Assembly (NCBI RefSeq): GCF_030272615.1
Contig: NC_081411.1
Span: 824,534,397 to 824,598,396 of the forward strand
DNA: 64,000 nt
Direction of reading: 5' to 3'
Source of the DNA: Cryptomeria japonica
Lineage: Eukaryota > Streptophyta > Pinopsida > Cupressales > Cupressaceae
The notes beneath the pieces were generated by a model that saw only the letters and a list, made by a program, of their open reading frames with translations, searched no databases and was not told the origin of the DNA. The translations under genes were made by a program, and so were the position numbers. Every line of letters begins with the position of its first letter. Position 1 is the first letter of the stretch. Positions 1 through 12,400 of the stretch are shown here, piece by piece.

Positions 1-267
1 CTTGATCTTAATGTGCTCATGCTTGGTATCCAATTTACCATCGGTACACAATTCATCATATGTGTCTTTGATTTCTATGTGACCGAGTTCTTCAACATGA
101 CATTTGGTGAAGAATCTCACATCTTCGATTAACAAAACTTGATCTGGGATGAGTGAAAGGGTGGTTTTGTCATCCGGTTCAGATACAATTTTGGGAGTCA
201 AAGAGTATTTTAGTTAGGGCTTTTTGACATTCTTGACAACAATGGGATCTTGGATCTTCAGTGCCAT
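1..267 (-). pseudogene. L ORF2, N-terminal fragment (unknown protein of two-ORF elements)
   Basis: This is the first 89 codons of the second ORF of L; the rest lies left of the window. The start ATG (265-267) is chosen by alignment with the ORF2 starts of E1, E2 and E3. All have a short polar start, then a proline/basic stretch, then a segment of the form P-x4-xxEDxR followed about ten residues later by EEL (here LLIEDVRFF and HVEELGH). One in-frame TAA lies 18 codons in, so the copy is not functional. I do not recognise the protein. Its role is unknown, and the context says only that it is the larger product of a non-autonomous LTR element. Confidence 0.6.
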
Positions 268-527
268 TTGAAGATATCAGATAAAAAATAACAAATGATC
301 CTTAGGGTTTGAAGATTTTAAAATGGCAGACGCTTCACACTTAGTAGATAATGACAACTTGATAAGATCAGTAAACCAGCTTAACAATGCATTGAGAATG
401 ATGTAAATACCTTGAATTTTGCTTTGTAGGAGGTTTGATCACCTTTGAATTCGCTTAGCTTTTCTCTCTTCAAAACTTGGTGAGTGAAAAATGACCGCGT
501 AAATGCTTTAAGTACACCATATACCTT
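268..527 (-). promoter_or_regulatory. L inter-ORF leader upstream of ORF2
   Basis: This non-coding stretch on the minus strand runs from the O insertion to the ORF2 start. It contains a TTCACTCACCAAG segment, similar to TTCACTTCATCGAGC in E3 and TTCAATTCACCAAGC in E1 at the same place, and an AAGGTATTTAC segment also seen shortly before ORF2 in E2 and E3. The part holding any TATA-like box is close to or beyond the O insertion. The inference is that it is the leader of a separate ORF2 transcript. Confidence 0.35.
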
Positions 528-1723
528 TGTAGCATCCTAAAATTGCGACACTTGCAATTTCGACAGCATTTGGGTCTTCACGATGGCGATGCAACACAGA
601 ACCTGAATGGAGACCCCGAAACTTGTTCATGACACCAAAACCTGCATTTCTCAGCACCCTGGCCTGATCCTCCTTGCACCCTGCTACCCCTGGAGGTGGG
701 ACCATGGCGCCCAGCGCCCTAGTCCCTGGCCCTATTTTGGGCCCGGTCTCTTATGGGGCTTTGGGTCTTTAAGTTTGCAAATTGGAAAATAATGTTTCCT
801 AGTCGGCCTAAGGTCGGGAAAATCAGTCTTTTAACCCTAATTGGAAAGTATATAAACTACATTTCGTCTCCCATTTTGGTAAGAGGAAAAAAGGGCGAAA
901 ACGATATTCAAGCATTCAAGCATTCAAGCATTCAAGCATTTAAGCATTCCTTCAAGCAATTGATCATTCTAAGTCTCCATTCAAGGCTAAGTGTTGCATT
1001 CAAGACAAGGATTCAACTGTTGAAGAGGAGATCACATACAACACATTACATACAACATACATTACACCTTCGCATGTAAGAATACAAACATTCTTACAAC
1101 AAGGTATCAGTACTTGTTTACATTACAAACATTTACATTTACAGCATTCTCATTTCTTGGTTAATTCCAAAACCGGGGTTTGACCTAAAGGTAAACCCCT
1201 CATCCCTAACCCCCCAATCATCCTCTCTTTTCTGTGTGTAGGTTGTAGGTACACGGCTGTAATTGAAGATCTGGAATCCTTGTGCAGAGACGAACAGATC
1301 CCCCTTTGTTTCGCGGATTTTTCGGAGGACCGTGTGCACGTCGGGCACCATCGTCCCGTCAACTTTCACTCAAATTTGTAGAACAGCACCATCTCAACAT
1401 TTTACTGCTAATTCCAGGTCCGCAGCTTCATCCCATATACCTATCTCTACTTATAAGCGAATCTTTCCTACTTTACATGCATTCCTAGTTCAATCATTCT
1501 ATCTACATTTCTTTACAAAAGAGGGTATCCTTGATGTCTTAACCCTTGAAACTCATTTAGAATCCAATCTTGCATTGCATGGGATTGGATCTTGTGGGTT
1601 TCAACCCCTCTTTTGAATGTAAAGTCCTTCCTAAGTGAAAACCATCAACCCTAGTGACCTCCCTTCTCTCTCCTCGGAGTTGGGGAGGGGAGAATGACTA
1701 GGGTTCGATTTTTCCGCTTTACA
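528..1723 (+). repeat. O 5' LTR
   Basis: 1,196 bp, starting TGTAGCATCC and ending CTTTACA. It carries a TATA-like box (849-856), one GC-rich palindrome with 12-bp arms (699-725), a run of five AAGCATTY units (about 909-949), and near 1324-1360 a GAGGACCGTGTGCAC motif that recurs in the internal leader. The 3' LTR copy is 54 bp longer because it has two extra 31-bp palindromic units and one AAGCATTC unit fewer. Confidence 0.9.
849..856 (+). promoter_or_regulatory. TATA-like box of O LTR
   Basis: TATATAAA-type sequence in AGTATATAAACTAC, conserved in the 3' LTR at about 13668-13675. It is well placed for an LTR (U3) promoter. Function is inferred from sequence and position only. Confidence 0.5.
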
Positions 1724-1726
1724 TTT

Positions 1727-1745
1727 TGGTGAACCCGACGTGAAC
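1727..1745 (+). other. O primer-binding site
   Basis: TGGTGAACCCGACGTGAAC begins three bases after the LTR end. The TGG start pairs with a tRNA CCA end, as expected for a minus-strand primer. I cannot name the tRNA; it is not the initiator methionine tRNA used by the copia elements here. Confidence 0.65.
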
Positions 1746-2908
1746 ATCCTCATTCTAATTATTCATGGTTAGATCTGAAAATTTTGTTTCCTTAATTACA
1801 TTTCCATGTTTGATCTTTTGCAAATTTTAGAGGCTAATTGCATAAAAACCCTAAATTTTTCTTTTTAAGTAATTAAACTTGTGAAATGTTTAATTGTTAA
1901 TGCTTGTTTCAGATCTACCCTTATATTGCAAATTGTCAACTCATATTTGTGCTTTAATTCTGAAAATTAAGTGGTTAAGTGTCAAAACCCTAATTTTTAA
2001 AACCTTCTTGATTCAACCTTTGACTGATAATTTCACTAATCAAAACACTTCCAAATCGGCTGTAACTTTGGATTCCGCAATAAAATCACAATATCTTTCA
2101 TCCCTGAAAATTTGGAAAAAATTTGCGAGGACCGTGGGCACCCCGAGCGCCATCGTCCCTGACATTTTTTCCAAAATTTCGGGAGCTAGATCTTACTGTA
2201 TTTTTCTACTAAAATCCAGAATTTTGGCTGATTTTATCAATTTTAACACTTTCAAAATTAAAGTCAAAGTGGGTCTAGCGATTGCTTGGATTGAGGCTTC
2301 TAATCATTCAAAAATCATTGAAATTGAAATTCATATCAAAATTGTGTTTCTTACTGTCCTAAATCTGAAAAGTGTGTTAGTATTCATTCAAAATTTCAGT
2401 GTTTTATTCAAATTCTTGCAATTTGTGACTTTTGAAATTAAGTGTTTAATTGCAACAACCTTGATTTCCACTTTCAAATTTGAATTTTGCATGAAATCGA
2501 GTCAACTTTTAAATTTCAAAACTTGCATTGCTTTTAGTATTCCCTCTAAAATCATAAAATTCAAAATTTCAGTTTCCCCCTCTTTTTCAAAATTCAAATT
2601 TTGCATTTTTCAACAATCTTGGTAGGGTTCAATTTTGAGATTACAACTTTATTTTGGCCTACCTACAGATCATAAAATCACTCGATTTTTCCAGATTAGC
2701 TTTAAAATCATCATAACTTTCATCCCTGAAAATTTCGAAAAAAGTTGCGAGGACCGTGTGCACTCCGAGCGCCACGGTCCCGGACATTTTTTCCGAAATT
2801 TCGGGAGATTGTCCTGATTGTATTTAACAGGTTAAATCTAGGAGATTGGCTAATTTTATTGAAATTTGCTACCTCTAAAATTCAAAATCTTCTCTCTCTC
2901 TTTAGTGC
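1746..2908 (+). other. O long AT-rich leader with internal repeats
   Basis: 1.16 kb between primer site and Gag start. It is rich in AAAATTT-type words, which keeps one frame open by composition alone (1894-2625); that frame shows no domain. Two diverged copies of an approximately 150-bp module sit at about 2055-2240 and 2690-2870. Each has the order CATCCCTGAAAATTT, then GCGAGGACCGTG, then GACATTTTTTCC, then ATTTCGGGAG. A third relative lies in the solo LTR S (20753-20935). Confidence 0.6.
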
Positions 2909-3265
2909 ATGAGTTTTACGACAATAAGCCCTACTTACACTATTCCTGTTAGACAAAGCCTTAGAATTAGGTCTTTCCAAGGTGTAATTACCGAGGAGAT
3001 GGAACCTAATTTGAATGGCCTTTTTAACGAGGACATGGGTAATTCCTCTAATCCTCTTAATGATGAAGAAGCTCTCCATGAGGTTTCTGTAGAACAACTT
3101 TTGAAATTGGATAACCAATTTGATGATTTTCAACAATGGATGTCTCAAGAATACCCTGATAGCGAGGCTCTTTCATTAATTGAGGGTCTAAAACGTATGG
3201 TTCAAAGTGATAAGAATGGAATTGATATTTTGCATGGTATTGCACACATTGTGGATTCGAATGTG
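2909..3265 (+). pseudogene. gag: O gag, N-terminal 119 codons (split by P)
   Basis: The frame opens at ATG 2909 and runs without a stop to the P insertion at 3265/3266. Counting the ATGTG target duplication once, it continues in the same frame at 9457, so the P insertion is what split it. This part is acidic and serine-rich (for example EEMEPNLNGLFNEDMG) and shows no known domain. It would be the N-terminal arm of Gag, ahead of the capsid-like region encoded after 9457. Confidence 0.75.
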
Positions 3266-3926
3266 TGTTAAATTCTGTGAGAAGCAAGAATTGAGCCAGG
3301 ATCTGATGTCGGTCATAAATCACATGCAACTCCAAGCAACGGATGATCGAAGATCAAAATAGCTGAATGAAGATAAATCTGATATGAGAGAAAAATAGAG
3401 ATAAAGAAGAGAATTTAGAGAAGACTCTCACCGAGCTATCACTTCTCTAGTGAATGTGAGAGTATATTGCTTATTATATAGAAAAATAATAGCATATACA
3501 ACCAAGAGGTACATTAACTCCCACCTCCATAAAAAGTGGGAGGTTTTACCTACTACCCCATAAAAGGTGGGAGGTTTTTACCTACTTGGTAAATGCCAAA
3601 ACATGTGGCATAACCTCCTTACATGAAAACAAAAAAGGAGTTATAAGAGGTGGCACATAAGGCCAAAAGAGGGTGAGAAACCCAACTACCCCATAACCCA
3701 CTTAGGAAATGACAAAATAGTGGTTATGAGAGGTGGCACAACAAGCCAAAAGAGGGTGTGTAACTCAACTACCCATGTGAGGTGGAGAGTTACACATGTA
3801 GCTAATGTATTCCGCCACGTGTCCTCATATTAACCACACCTAATAACCTAAGCAAGCTTAATAATATATGTGTAGGAAAAATAAATACCCCCTAACATAA
3901 GGAAAATAAAAAAACCTACACTAACA
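3266..3926 (-). repeat. P 3' LTR
   Basis: Plus-strand termini are TGTTAAATTC and CACTAACA. It carries an AT-rich TTATTATATA (3471-3480; TATA box on the minus strand) and several AGAGGTGG / CCAAAAGAGGG short repeats. It differs from the 5' copy at five positions, three of them transitions. Confidence 0.95.
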
Positions 3927-3936
3927 CCCCCCCTTA
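3927..3936 (-). other. P polypurine tract
   Basis: The minus strand reads AAGGGGGGG directly before the 3' LTR, the expected position of the plus-strand primer for reverse transcription. Confidence 0.8.
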
Positions 3937-4078
3937 AGCGTAGCTTAGGTGGGTGAAAAGATGGGTCCTGGCAAATGAGGTCATGTTAGGTACCCATGTA
4001 CATAAATATCCCCCCCAAAAGAAGAAGACCCCCCATAAGAGGAATACCCCCCTAAATAGAGAGAGAAAGAATGAAGGA

Positions 4079-7000
4079 CTAAGAAGCCCCTCCTAAAGTA
4101 GACACCTTTTGCATCCCAAGCAAAGATCGCAAATGAAGGAACTTGCTTTCGGTGAAAGGTTTGGTGAAGATGTCCGCAGTTTGCTCCAATGTAGAACAAT
4201 ACTTAAGATCAATGATGCCTTCCTGAATGAGCTCCCGAATATAGTGCATATGTATCTCAATGTGTTTTGTCCTCTGACGATGAACTGGATTTCTTGAGAT
4301 CTGTATAGCACTCTGATTATCACAAAAGATGATGGTAGGCTTTCTGACTGGAATACCAAACTCAGTAAGAATATTTTGAAGCCAAATAGCCTCAGTGGTG
4401 GCATTGACTGCCCCTCGATACTTGGCCTTTGTCGATGAAAGAGCAATTGCAGACTGCTTCTTGCTCGACCAACAAACTAGACCAGAACCAAGTGAGAAGC
4501 AATACCCAGAAGTAGACTTGCGATCCTGAGAATCACCTACCCAATCTGAATCCGTATATCCTACCAAGTCAATATCCACACCTGCTACATACTGAATTCC
4601 ATAATTGTGAGTACCCTGAATGTAGTGGAGGATCCACTTAGCTGCTTTCCAATGCAACTCATGTGGCTCCTACATGAATCTAGAGACCATGCCCACAGCA
4701 TAAGAAATGTTGGGTCTTGTATGAATCAAATAAATGAGGCTTCCAACAAGTTGTCGATATAAAGTGCCATCAACCAAGGGTGAAGAGCACTTAGCCTCAA
4801 GTTTGACTCCTGACAAAAATGGAGTAGGTGCAGGCTTACAATCAGCCATGTGAAATCTGGAGAGCATATCAAGTGCATACTTGGGTTGTCCAAGGAAGAT
4901 TCCTGAAGATGCTTGAGTGATCTCAATTCCCAAGAAGTAATGCAGAAGACCCAAGTCTGACATCAAAAATCTATCATGTAGAGCAATTTTCACTGCTTTG
5001 ATGGTGGATGAGTGACTCCCTGTGAGTAACAAGTCATCAACATAGAGAACTAAAAATGTGAGAGTTTCATCCTGTTGCAGAATGTATACATTCGGATCAG
5101 AATGGCACCGAGTGAAACCAACTGTCAAAAGGAATGAGTCCATCTTGGCATACCAAGCTTGAGGAGCCTATTTGAGGCCATAGAGAGACTTTCGAAGTTG
5201 ACACACAAGTGAAGGATCCTGAACAAACCCCTATGGTTGCTCCATGTATATTTCCTCCTGAAGGTCACCATGAAGAAATGCACTCTTCACATCCATCTGA
5301 TGAACTTCCCAACGATGGGCAGCAGCTATAGCAAGAACAAGCCAGATGGAATTCATCTTAGCAACTGGAGCAAAAGTCTTAGAGTAATCAACCCCTGGAA
5401 CTTGGGAAAAACCTTTTTCTACCAAGCGAGCCTTATACTTATCAACCGACCCATCCGCTACAAATTTTGTTCGATAGATCCACTTGCATCGAACAAGTTT
5501 CCTTCCCTTAGGAAGAGGAACTAAATCCCATGTGTGATTCCTTTCCAACGAATTGAACTCTTCTTGCATTGCAGCATCCCACTCAGGAACACTTGAAGCT
5601 TCTCGAAAGGACTGTGGATCAGAAGCTGAAGCAATGAAGAGATGTGGAGCTTGTTGAAATTGTGACCTTGTTCTTCTAGTATCTAATGGATCACCAAGCC
5701 AATCTCCTACTGACTCAAATGTTTGTCGAGCCCAAAGAGGCACTGAGGCTGGAGAGTCTAGGGGAGAATCATCAACCTCTGAATGATGACTATGAGAGGA
5801 ATGTGAATCCTCATCATCACTGTCACCATCTGAAGTAGAGGAAGAAGACTCCTCATCAAGATTAGGAGGATTAAGATCCTCTGAAGAACTGTCATCATAA
5901 TGCAATTTCTCCAATGTGATAGTGGATGGAGAAGTGGTGTGAGAAGAACTAGAAGAACTCTCCTCAAAATGAACACTCCTCTCAATGAACAACTCATGAG
6001 TAGTGGGATAGAGAAGCCTATACCCTTTGACATCATCTGGATATCCAACAAATATGCAAGGCTTACTCTGCGGATCCATAGCCTTGCGTTTTTCAGCTGG
6101 AATGTGGGCCCATGCAAGAGAGCCAAACACTCTAAAGTGTTTAACTGTGGGTTTTCGACCAGTCCAAGCTTGAAAGGGAGTTACCCCCTTCACAGCTTTA
6201 TGAGGAACTTGATTCTGGATGTAACACGCATAGTTGATGGCCTCTACCCAATACTGAGGTGCCAAAGACTTGGAGTGAATCATACAATTAGCCATCTCCT
6301 TCAAGGACCTATTCTTTCGTTCTGCTACACCATTTTGTTGAGGACTGTATGGAACTGTGTGCTGCATGTTGATACCTTCTGAAGCACAAAACTGTTCAAA
6401 CTGATTATTAACATATTCACCCCCATTATCTGTACGCAGAATCTTGATGAACTTCCCAGATTGTTTCTCTACAAAAGCTTTGAAATCTAGAAAATTTTCA
6501 AAGACTTCAGACTTTTGTTTGAGAAAGTAAACCCATGTATATCTGGAAAAGTCATCAATAAATGTCAAGACATATCTAGCCTTGCTAAAAGATGGTTGTG
6601 GAAATGGTCCTGCCAAGTCACTATGTACCAACTCCAATAGTTGTGTAGCTCTCCAAGCTTTACCTTTATCATACTTCTCCTCTGGATGCTTACCAAGAAT
6701 GCACCCCTGGCAAACTCCATCAGAAAATTGAATAGAAGGCAACCCTGAAACCATTTCTTGTTGACTGAGTTGTTGCAAGTAACGATAGTTCAAGTGGCCA
6801 AACCGTTGATGCCACAAACAACTCACCTCATCTGCATGAGTGAGTAAAACTGTTGAAGGAGAGTCAGGAACAAAGTGAGAAAATAGATATAATCTAGAAT
6901 GATGATCTGCTTTTCCCACAGCAACAGTAGACCCATTATGCATTTCGCTGATTACCACTACATCTGGTGTGAACTCAACTCACTTGCCAGAACCAGTGTG

Positions 7001-8203
7001 AGTGATCTGATAAACAGATAGGAGATTAGTTGATAAAGATGGAACACAAAGGACATCTTGAAATGTTCCTTCACCCACATCAACAGAGCCTCTCCCATGC
7101 ACTTCAATAGGAGTGTTATCACCCATTAGGATGGAAGGCATAGAACATGGCTCTAAAGATGTGAAATCATCTTCTGAAGAAGCCATGTGGTGTGAAGCAC
7201 CTAAGTCAATTATCCAAGAATTTGGTTGTGAAGCAATAGCAACTAGGGCCTTACCCTTTCCTTTCCCCTTACTCTTATCTATGTCCTTAGAAGATCCTTC
7301 TGATGAACTCTGTTTGACTGAATCAGGAACCTTGATATTATTCTTTTCAAGAAGATTTGAAAGATGATCAATTTGTTTCTTTAAACACTTATGTTCATCA
7401 TGACCAGGCCTCTTACAATAAGAACACTTGACCTTCTCCTTCTTAGGTTGTTCACCTTTTGATGAAGAGGTCTCATTGTCTGCTTTTGAAGTAGCAGATT
7501 TCTGATCTTTCTTCTTCTCTCCTTGGTTCTTTTGTTTCTTATCTTGCTTACTAGACCCTTTATGTTCTTTTGTGCCTTGATTTACAACTAAGGCATGTGA
7601 CTTAGAGGGCTTTATTGTACCCATTTGAACCAATTTGTCCTGCTCCCTAGTGAGTTCTACAGCAAAATCATCTAAAGAAGGCATTTTGAATGTGGTACCT
7701 AGGGCACATTTGGTAGCATAGAATGTAGAAACAAACACTGAATAATTAGGACCAAGCTTAGAAAGAATACTCAAGATCAGTGGCTTATCATCTTTCTTAG
7801 TTCCACACTGTTCCAACTGCAATCTTATAGACTTAAGTTTAGTGAAGAAGTCTTGTATAGTATCAAAATTGGTTGGATTCAACCCTATGAGTTCATTCTC
7901 CAATTGATGACCTCTTAGTTCATCCTGCTTACCAAAGAGGTTTCCCAAAGTAGTCCATACTGCATTTGGTGTAGTAGCAGATTCAATGTGAAAAAGAAGG
8001 TCAGGAGAGACTGACATGCACAATGTACCAAAAGCTTCATCACATTTATTAAACCATTTAATCTTTTCTGCAGCATCTTGAGGTTCAGTTTCAAGTCCCA
8101 AAGTAACACGATGATATCCATGTCTTTTCAGATATATTATCATCTTAGATTTCCATTCAAAGTAATTATATGGTGTTAAAAGTGGAATTGTAGATGCATC
8201 CAT
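4079..8203 (-). pseudogene. gag-pol: P gag-pol polyprotein (copia), four in-frame stops
   Basis: One uninterrupted frame of 1,374 codons apart from four stops: TGA at 6980-6982 and TAG at 5231-5233, 5168-5170 and 4670-4672. The start ATG (8201-8203) follows the leader. In order: Gag; a CX2CX4HX4C knuckle (CSYCKRPGHDEHKC, near 7410); the protease site, which reads DLG instead of DSG or DTG (7199-7207); an integrase with HHCC zinc segment and HSD, RTDNGGEY and QNGVAERKNR motifs; a reverse transcriptase with YVDDLLL (near 5035); and an RNase H with TDSDW, SSTKAKY and CDNQSA. The middle motif is normally SSTEAEY, so the acidic residue is lost by two G-to-A changes. The product would copy and insert the element in virus-like particles. 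This copy cannot do so. Confidence 0.95.
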
Positions 8204-8779
8204 GATAGCAGAAAAGAAGATTGCAAAGAGTCAAGAAGAGTACAAGAAGGAAGACACAAGAGACACCCCCCCTTTTCACTAGTCTTTGAAATCACCCCCC
8301 CCAAATATTACAAGGTTGGCACTTTATAATTAGTGCATTTACAAGGCTTTTATCAGATTACAATGCTTTCGAAGGCTTTAATGGCCAAAATAGAAAGTTT
8401 AAATACATATAAATTTAACACAAAATCTAAAAAAAAAACCTTATTGCTGCTCAATGTATCTTAATACCTTTCCAACAACTATTCGTTTATCATAAAATAG
8501 AGTTGTGAGAAGAAAGATATGATCTATAGAAGGGAAAAAAACATGCAGTTGATTCAACCTGCAATATCTAACAAAGAAGGGTAGAATATTTCAATAAGAC
8601 CTGCAATTATGAAGAGTGCTCATTTCCAGCTTTCTGTCAAGTACTCTAATTTTTTTTACTATGTTCTCCAAACTCTGAATTTGGTGAAATAAAAGTCACT
8701 TATGATTTTCACAAGCCTTCTGGACACTCTGGAAATGCTAAAGAAGCCTCCAATATTACCAAAAATGCAGACAACATGA
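8204..8779 (-). other. P leader between primer site and gag
   Basis: About 575 bp of AT-rich sequence on the minus strand between the primer site and the Gag start. I see no ORF with support and no repeat. It would contain the packaging signal by analogy with other LTR elements. Confidence 0.5.
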
Positions 8780-8790
8780 CTCTGATACCA
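8780..8790 (-). other. P primer-binding site (initiator Met tRNA)
   Basis: The minus strand reads TGGTATCAGAG immediately after the 5' LTR, complementary to the 3' end of plant initiator methionine tRNA, as in most copia elements. Confidence 0.9.
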
Positions 8791-9451
8791 TGTTAAATTC
8801 TGTGAGAAGCAAGAATTGAGCCAGGATCTGATGTCGGTCATAGATCACATGCAACTCCAAGCAACGGATGATCGAAGATCAAAATAGCTGAATGAAGATA
8901 AATCTGATATGAGAGAAAAATAGAGATAAAGAAGAGAATTTAGAGAAGACTCTCACCGAGCTATCACTTCTCTAGTGAAGGTGAGAGTATATTGCTTATT
9001 ATATAGAAAAATAATAGCATATACAACCAAGAGGTGCATTAACTCCCACCTCCATAAAAAGTGGGAGGTTTTACCTACTACCCCATAAAAGGTGGGAGGT
9101 TTTTACCTACTTGGTAAATGCCAAAACATGTGGCATAACCTCCTTACATGAAAACAAAAAAGGAGTTATAAGAGGTGGCACATAAGGCCAAAAGAGGGTG
9201 AGAAACCCAACTACCCCATAACCCACTTAGGAAATGACAAAATAGTGGTTATGAGAGGTGGCACAACAAGCCAAAAGAGGGTGTGTAACTCAACTACCCA
9301 TGTGAGGTGGAGAGTTACACATGAAGCTAATGTATTCTGCCACGTGTCCTCATATTAACCACACCTAATAACCTAAGCAAGCTTAATAATATATGTGTAG
9401 GAAAAATAAATACCCCCTAACATAAGGAAAATAAAAAAACCTACACTAACA
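8791..9451 (-). repeat. P 5' LTR
   Basis: 661 bp, same termini as 3266-3926. Differences seen against the other copy are CATAGATC for CATAAATC, GAAGG for GAATG, GGTGC for GGTAC, ATGAAG for ATGTAG and TTCTGC for TTCCGC. Confidence 0.95.
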
Positions 9452-9456
9452 ATGTG

Positions 9457-12400
9457 ATGCCTATGAAGAGTTGTGCCAAAACCTTAAGTTATACACAACC
9501 TCCTACTCAAGTTAATCATTCTATTCCTTTGACGACTCCTATTGCTAGTATACCTACTTTTACATCAAACATAATGACTACTTCAACACAAGACATTCCT
9601 CCTATGATCACCAGTCATGGGGGCAATCCCTCTTCTTCAATCAACCCTCTTCCTTCATTCAATCCGACTTCTTCAATCATTCCATCAATGAGTGTCCCTA
9701 TTTCATCTCCACAAATGAACATGATGCAAGGGGGCAATTCGTTTAATCATTCCATTCCTCCTTGTAGTGTTCCTCTTGTCCAATCATCTCCTATGACTAA
9801 CTATCATAGTGTCCCACCACCTTACTCTCTACCCTCTTTCAATAACATAACACCTCCATCACAATCTAACACGTCTAATATGAACTCTTCGACTGAAGTG
9901 ACCATTAACAATCTTGCACAAACTGTCTCTTCTTTACAGCAACAAATTGCCTCTATGAATCAATCTAAGTTTAGTGTGCCCACATTTGATGTTGCGAGCC
10001 CACTTTCTCTTGACATTGTTCGAGCTATCCCCCCTAAACATGTTGAAATTCCACATTTGGAGCTTTATAATGGTAACAGTGATCCTCTAACAGATGTTAA
10101 GACATTTCAAACAATATGTACCGATTTTGCTTATGACCAAAGGTTGCTTGCAAAACTATTTACTAGAACATTAAGAGATAAAGCCCTACATTGGTATTGC
10201 TCGTTGCCTTCCTATTCTATTTCTTCTTTCGAACAACTTGCAAATGCTTTTATTCAACAATTTCAAAACAATATAAGTCCTAAAGTTACTTTGATTGATT
10301 TAATGCATTGTAAACAAGGTGTTAAAGAAAAAGTGACTGATTTCATTGGTAGATATAAGCATTTGTATGCTCAAATTTCTTTTCCAGTGCCTGACAATGA
10401 TATTCAAAGAATCTTTATTTCTAATTTGCAAAAAGATATTAGAGAAAAACTCCTGTTTTCTGAGTTTACTTCTTTCCAACAGTTGTGCGCAACTCTTCAC
10501 AATTATCAACTGACTGTGAGCCAAATGGAACAAGCAAATCCTATGGCTCCGAGTGATAAGGGTGATAGTAGTCAACAACCATTTGGGAAGTTTAAACCGA
10601 ATAGAGAGTCCATTAAATTCAATGAAAACATAATCAACAATGTGAATGCAGCATCAGGTGTGCCTCCTATTTCTAAGTTTTTCAAGAAAGAAAGAAAGTT
10701 TACTCCTTTGAATGAATCATTGCATAGTATTATGAATAAGTTATTGGAACAAAATGTGCTTACTCTTCCTCCTATAAGGCAAATAGATCCTGCAAAGATT
10801 AATTCACCCTATTTTGATAACAAATCTTTTTGTCAATTTCATCGTCATCCTGGGCATGATACTGAAAAATGTTTTTCTTTAAAGGGTAAAATTCAAGATT
10901 TGATTGATAATAATACTATCTCTGTTTCTGGTGTGAATGATAAAGGCAACACATCTGTAGCTCCTCCTAACCAAAATCTTTAGATTTTTACTGATCCATT
11001 GCCTTCTCATACCTCTAATGCGATTGATACTAATGATTCCTCTGCCTCACCGAATGATCTTGTGTCTATGACTCTGAATGTGATTAACTTTGTGGAGCAA
11101 CAGAAAATCCCTAAAGAACCTTCCATCACATTTGATTCCAATGAAACTATCAGGGCACCTGATGGTCCTTTATATATAGTTGCAAATGTCAAAAATACAC
11201 CTTGCCATGCAGTGCTTATTGATCCTTCTTGCATGGTTAATATCATTACTAAAGAATTTCCTTTTACTTTGCAATTGAATCAAGTAATCTATGACGAAAC
11301 AAATGTGGTTGTGAAATTATTTGATGCATTTTCTTCTCCTGCAATTGGTTCTATTACATTACCTATTGAGGTCCATAACAAATCCCTTGATGTGGACTTT
11401 GCTATTATTCCATCATCTGAACAATTTCGTGTGAAGCTAGGCTATCCTTGGCTATCTTCCATGAAAGCTATTGCTTCTCCTATTCACAAGTGCTTGAAAT
11501 TTCCCCATAATGGTGAAGTTGTTACTGTCAATCATAGTCTCTTTAAACCAGCTGAAAGAACTTCTAGCGTTCCTATTGATTACTTTTGGCCTAAACAATT
11601 CCAATCTCTTCCACCGCAAAGTGATCATCTTTTCAAATCTTATCAAAAGTGGAAAAAAGATATGATCCTATCTCTAATTGAACCTAGAACACCCAAACTT
11701 GACATTCCTATCGTTCTTGAGAAGGAAGTTCTTCCTTTGAAAGATAAAACTAATGTCTTTCCTCAAGAAGATTCCCAACCCATCCCTATGGATGTGACTA
11801 TGCCTATATCTAATAAACTTCCTAAAAGTAGACCTATACCTCCTCGTCATGATGGACTTGGTCTCCTTCCAAAACCAAATATTCTTCCCTTATATGGAGC
11901 AGTTCCTCCTCCTTCCTCTTATGGAGAGAAGAGACCTTCCTCTTTTCCTATTGTTCAACTTAAGAGACCACAACCTAAACACCCAAGTGATAAGGATGAG
12001 AACATTCCTCCTCCTCACTCTTCTCAGCTTCCTACTAAGACTAGACGAAATCATTTTGCACGTGAACACCGACGAAAGCATCGTCTTAGAGCTCAGGCAG
12101 CTGCTTCTCAAACTTTGCAATCCCCAAAAACACCTTCAGCCAGTATTATTCCATTTTCTCCTTAGCCAAAAATTGAGCCAAAATCTCCTAAACATAAGAT
12201 GCATAATGGTCTTGATCCTGTGCGAGTTAAAGATCCTATTTTTATAAATCTTGATGATGATATAGATGAAAATATTATTCATGATGAAAATGTTACTCCT
12301 GTTCATTCTGATAGTGAATATGAATATGTTGATGTTGATAACCATTTATCTAATGCATTTTCTAAAGCACTTATCCTAGCTCCTAGACAAGAACACCGCG

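Larger units (their letters stand above)
3266..9451 (-). mobile_element. Element P: young Ty1/copia retrotransposon
   Basis: 6,186 bp with two 661-bp LTRs of identical length and only five differences that I count. The TSD is ATGTG (3261-3265 and 9452-9456). On the minus strand the order is 5' LTR (9451-8791), primer site complementary to initiator Met tRNA, leader, one gag-pol frame (8203-4079), polypurine tract, 3' LTR. Domain order is Gag, protease, integrase, reverse transcriptase, RNase H, which defines copia. P landed in the gag of O. It looks recent, yet it is dead: four stop codons, an altered protease triad and an altered RNase H residue. Confidence 0.95.

Noticed and set aside
1894-2625. 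A 243-codon open frame in the O leader
   Set aside because: Composition is dominated by Phe, Ile, Lys and Ser from AAAATTT-type words, with no domain, and it spans a repeated non-coding module. Open by base composition.
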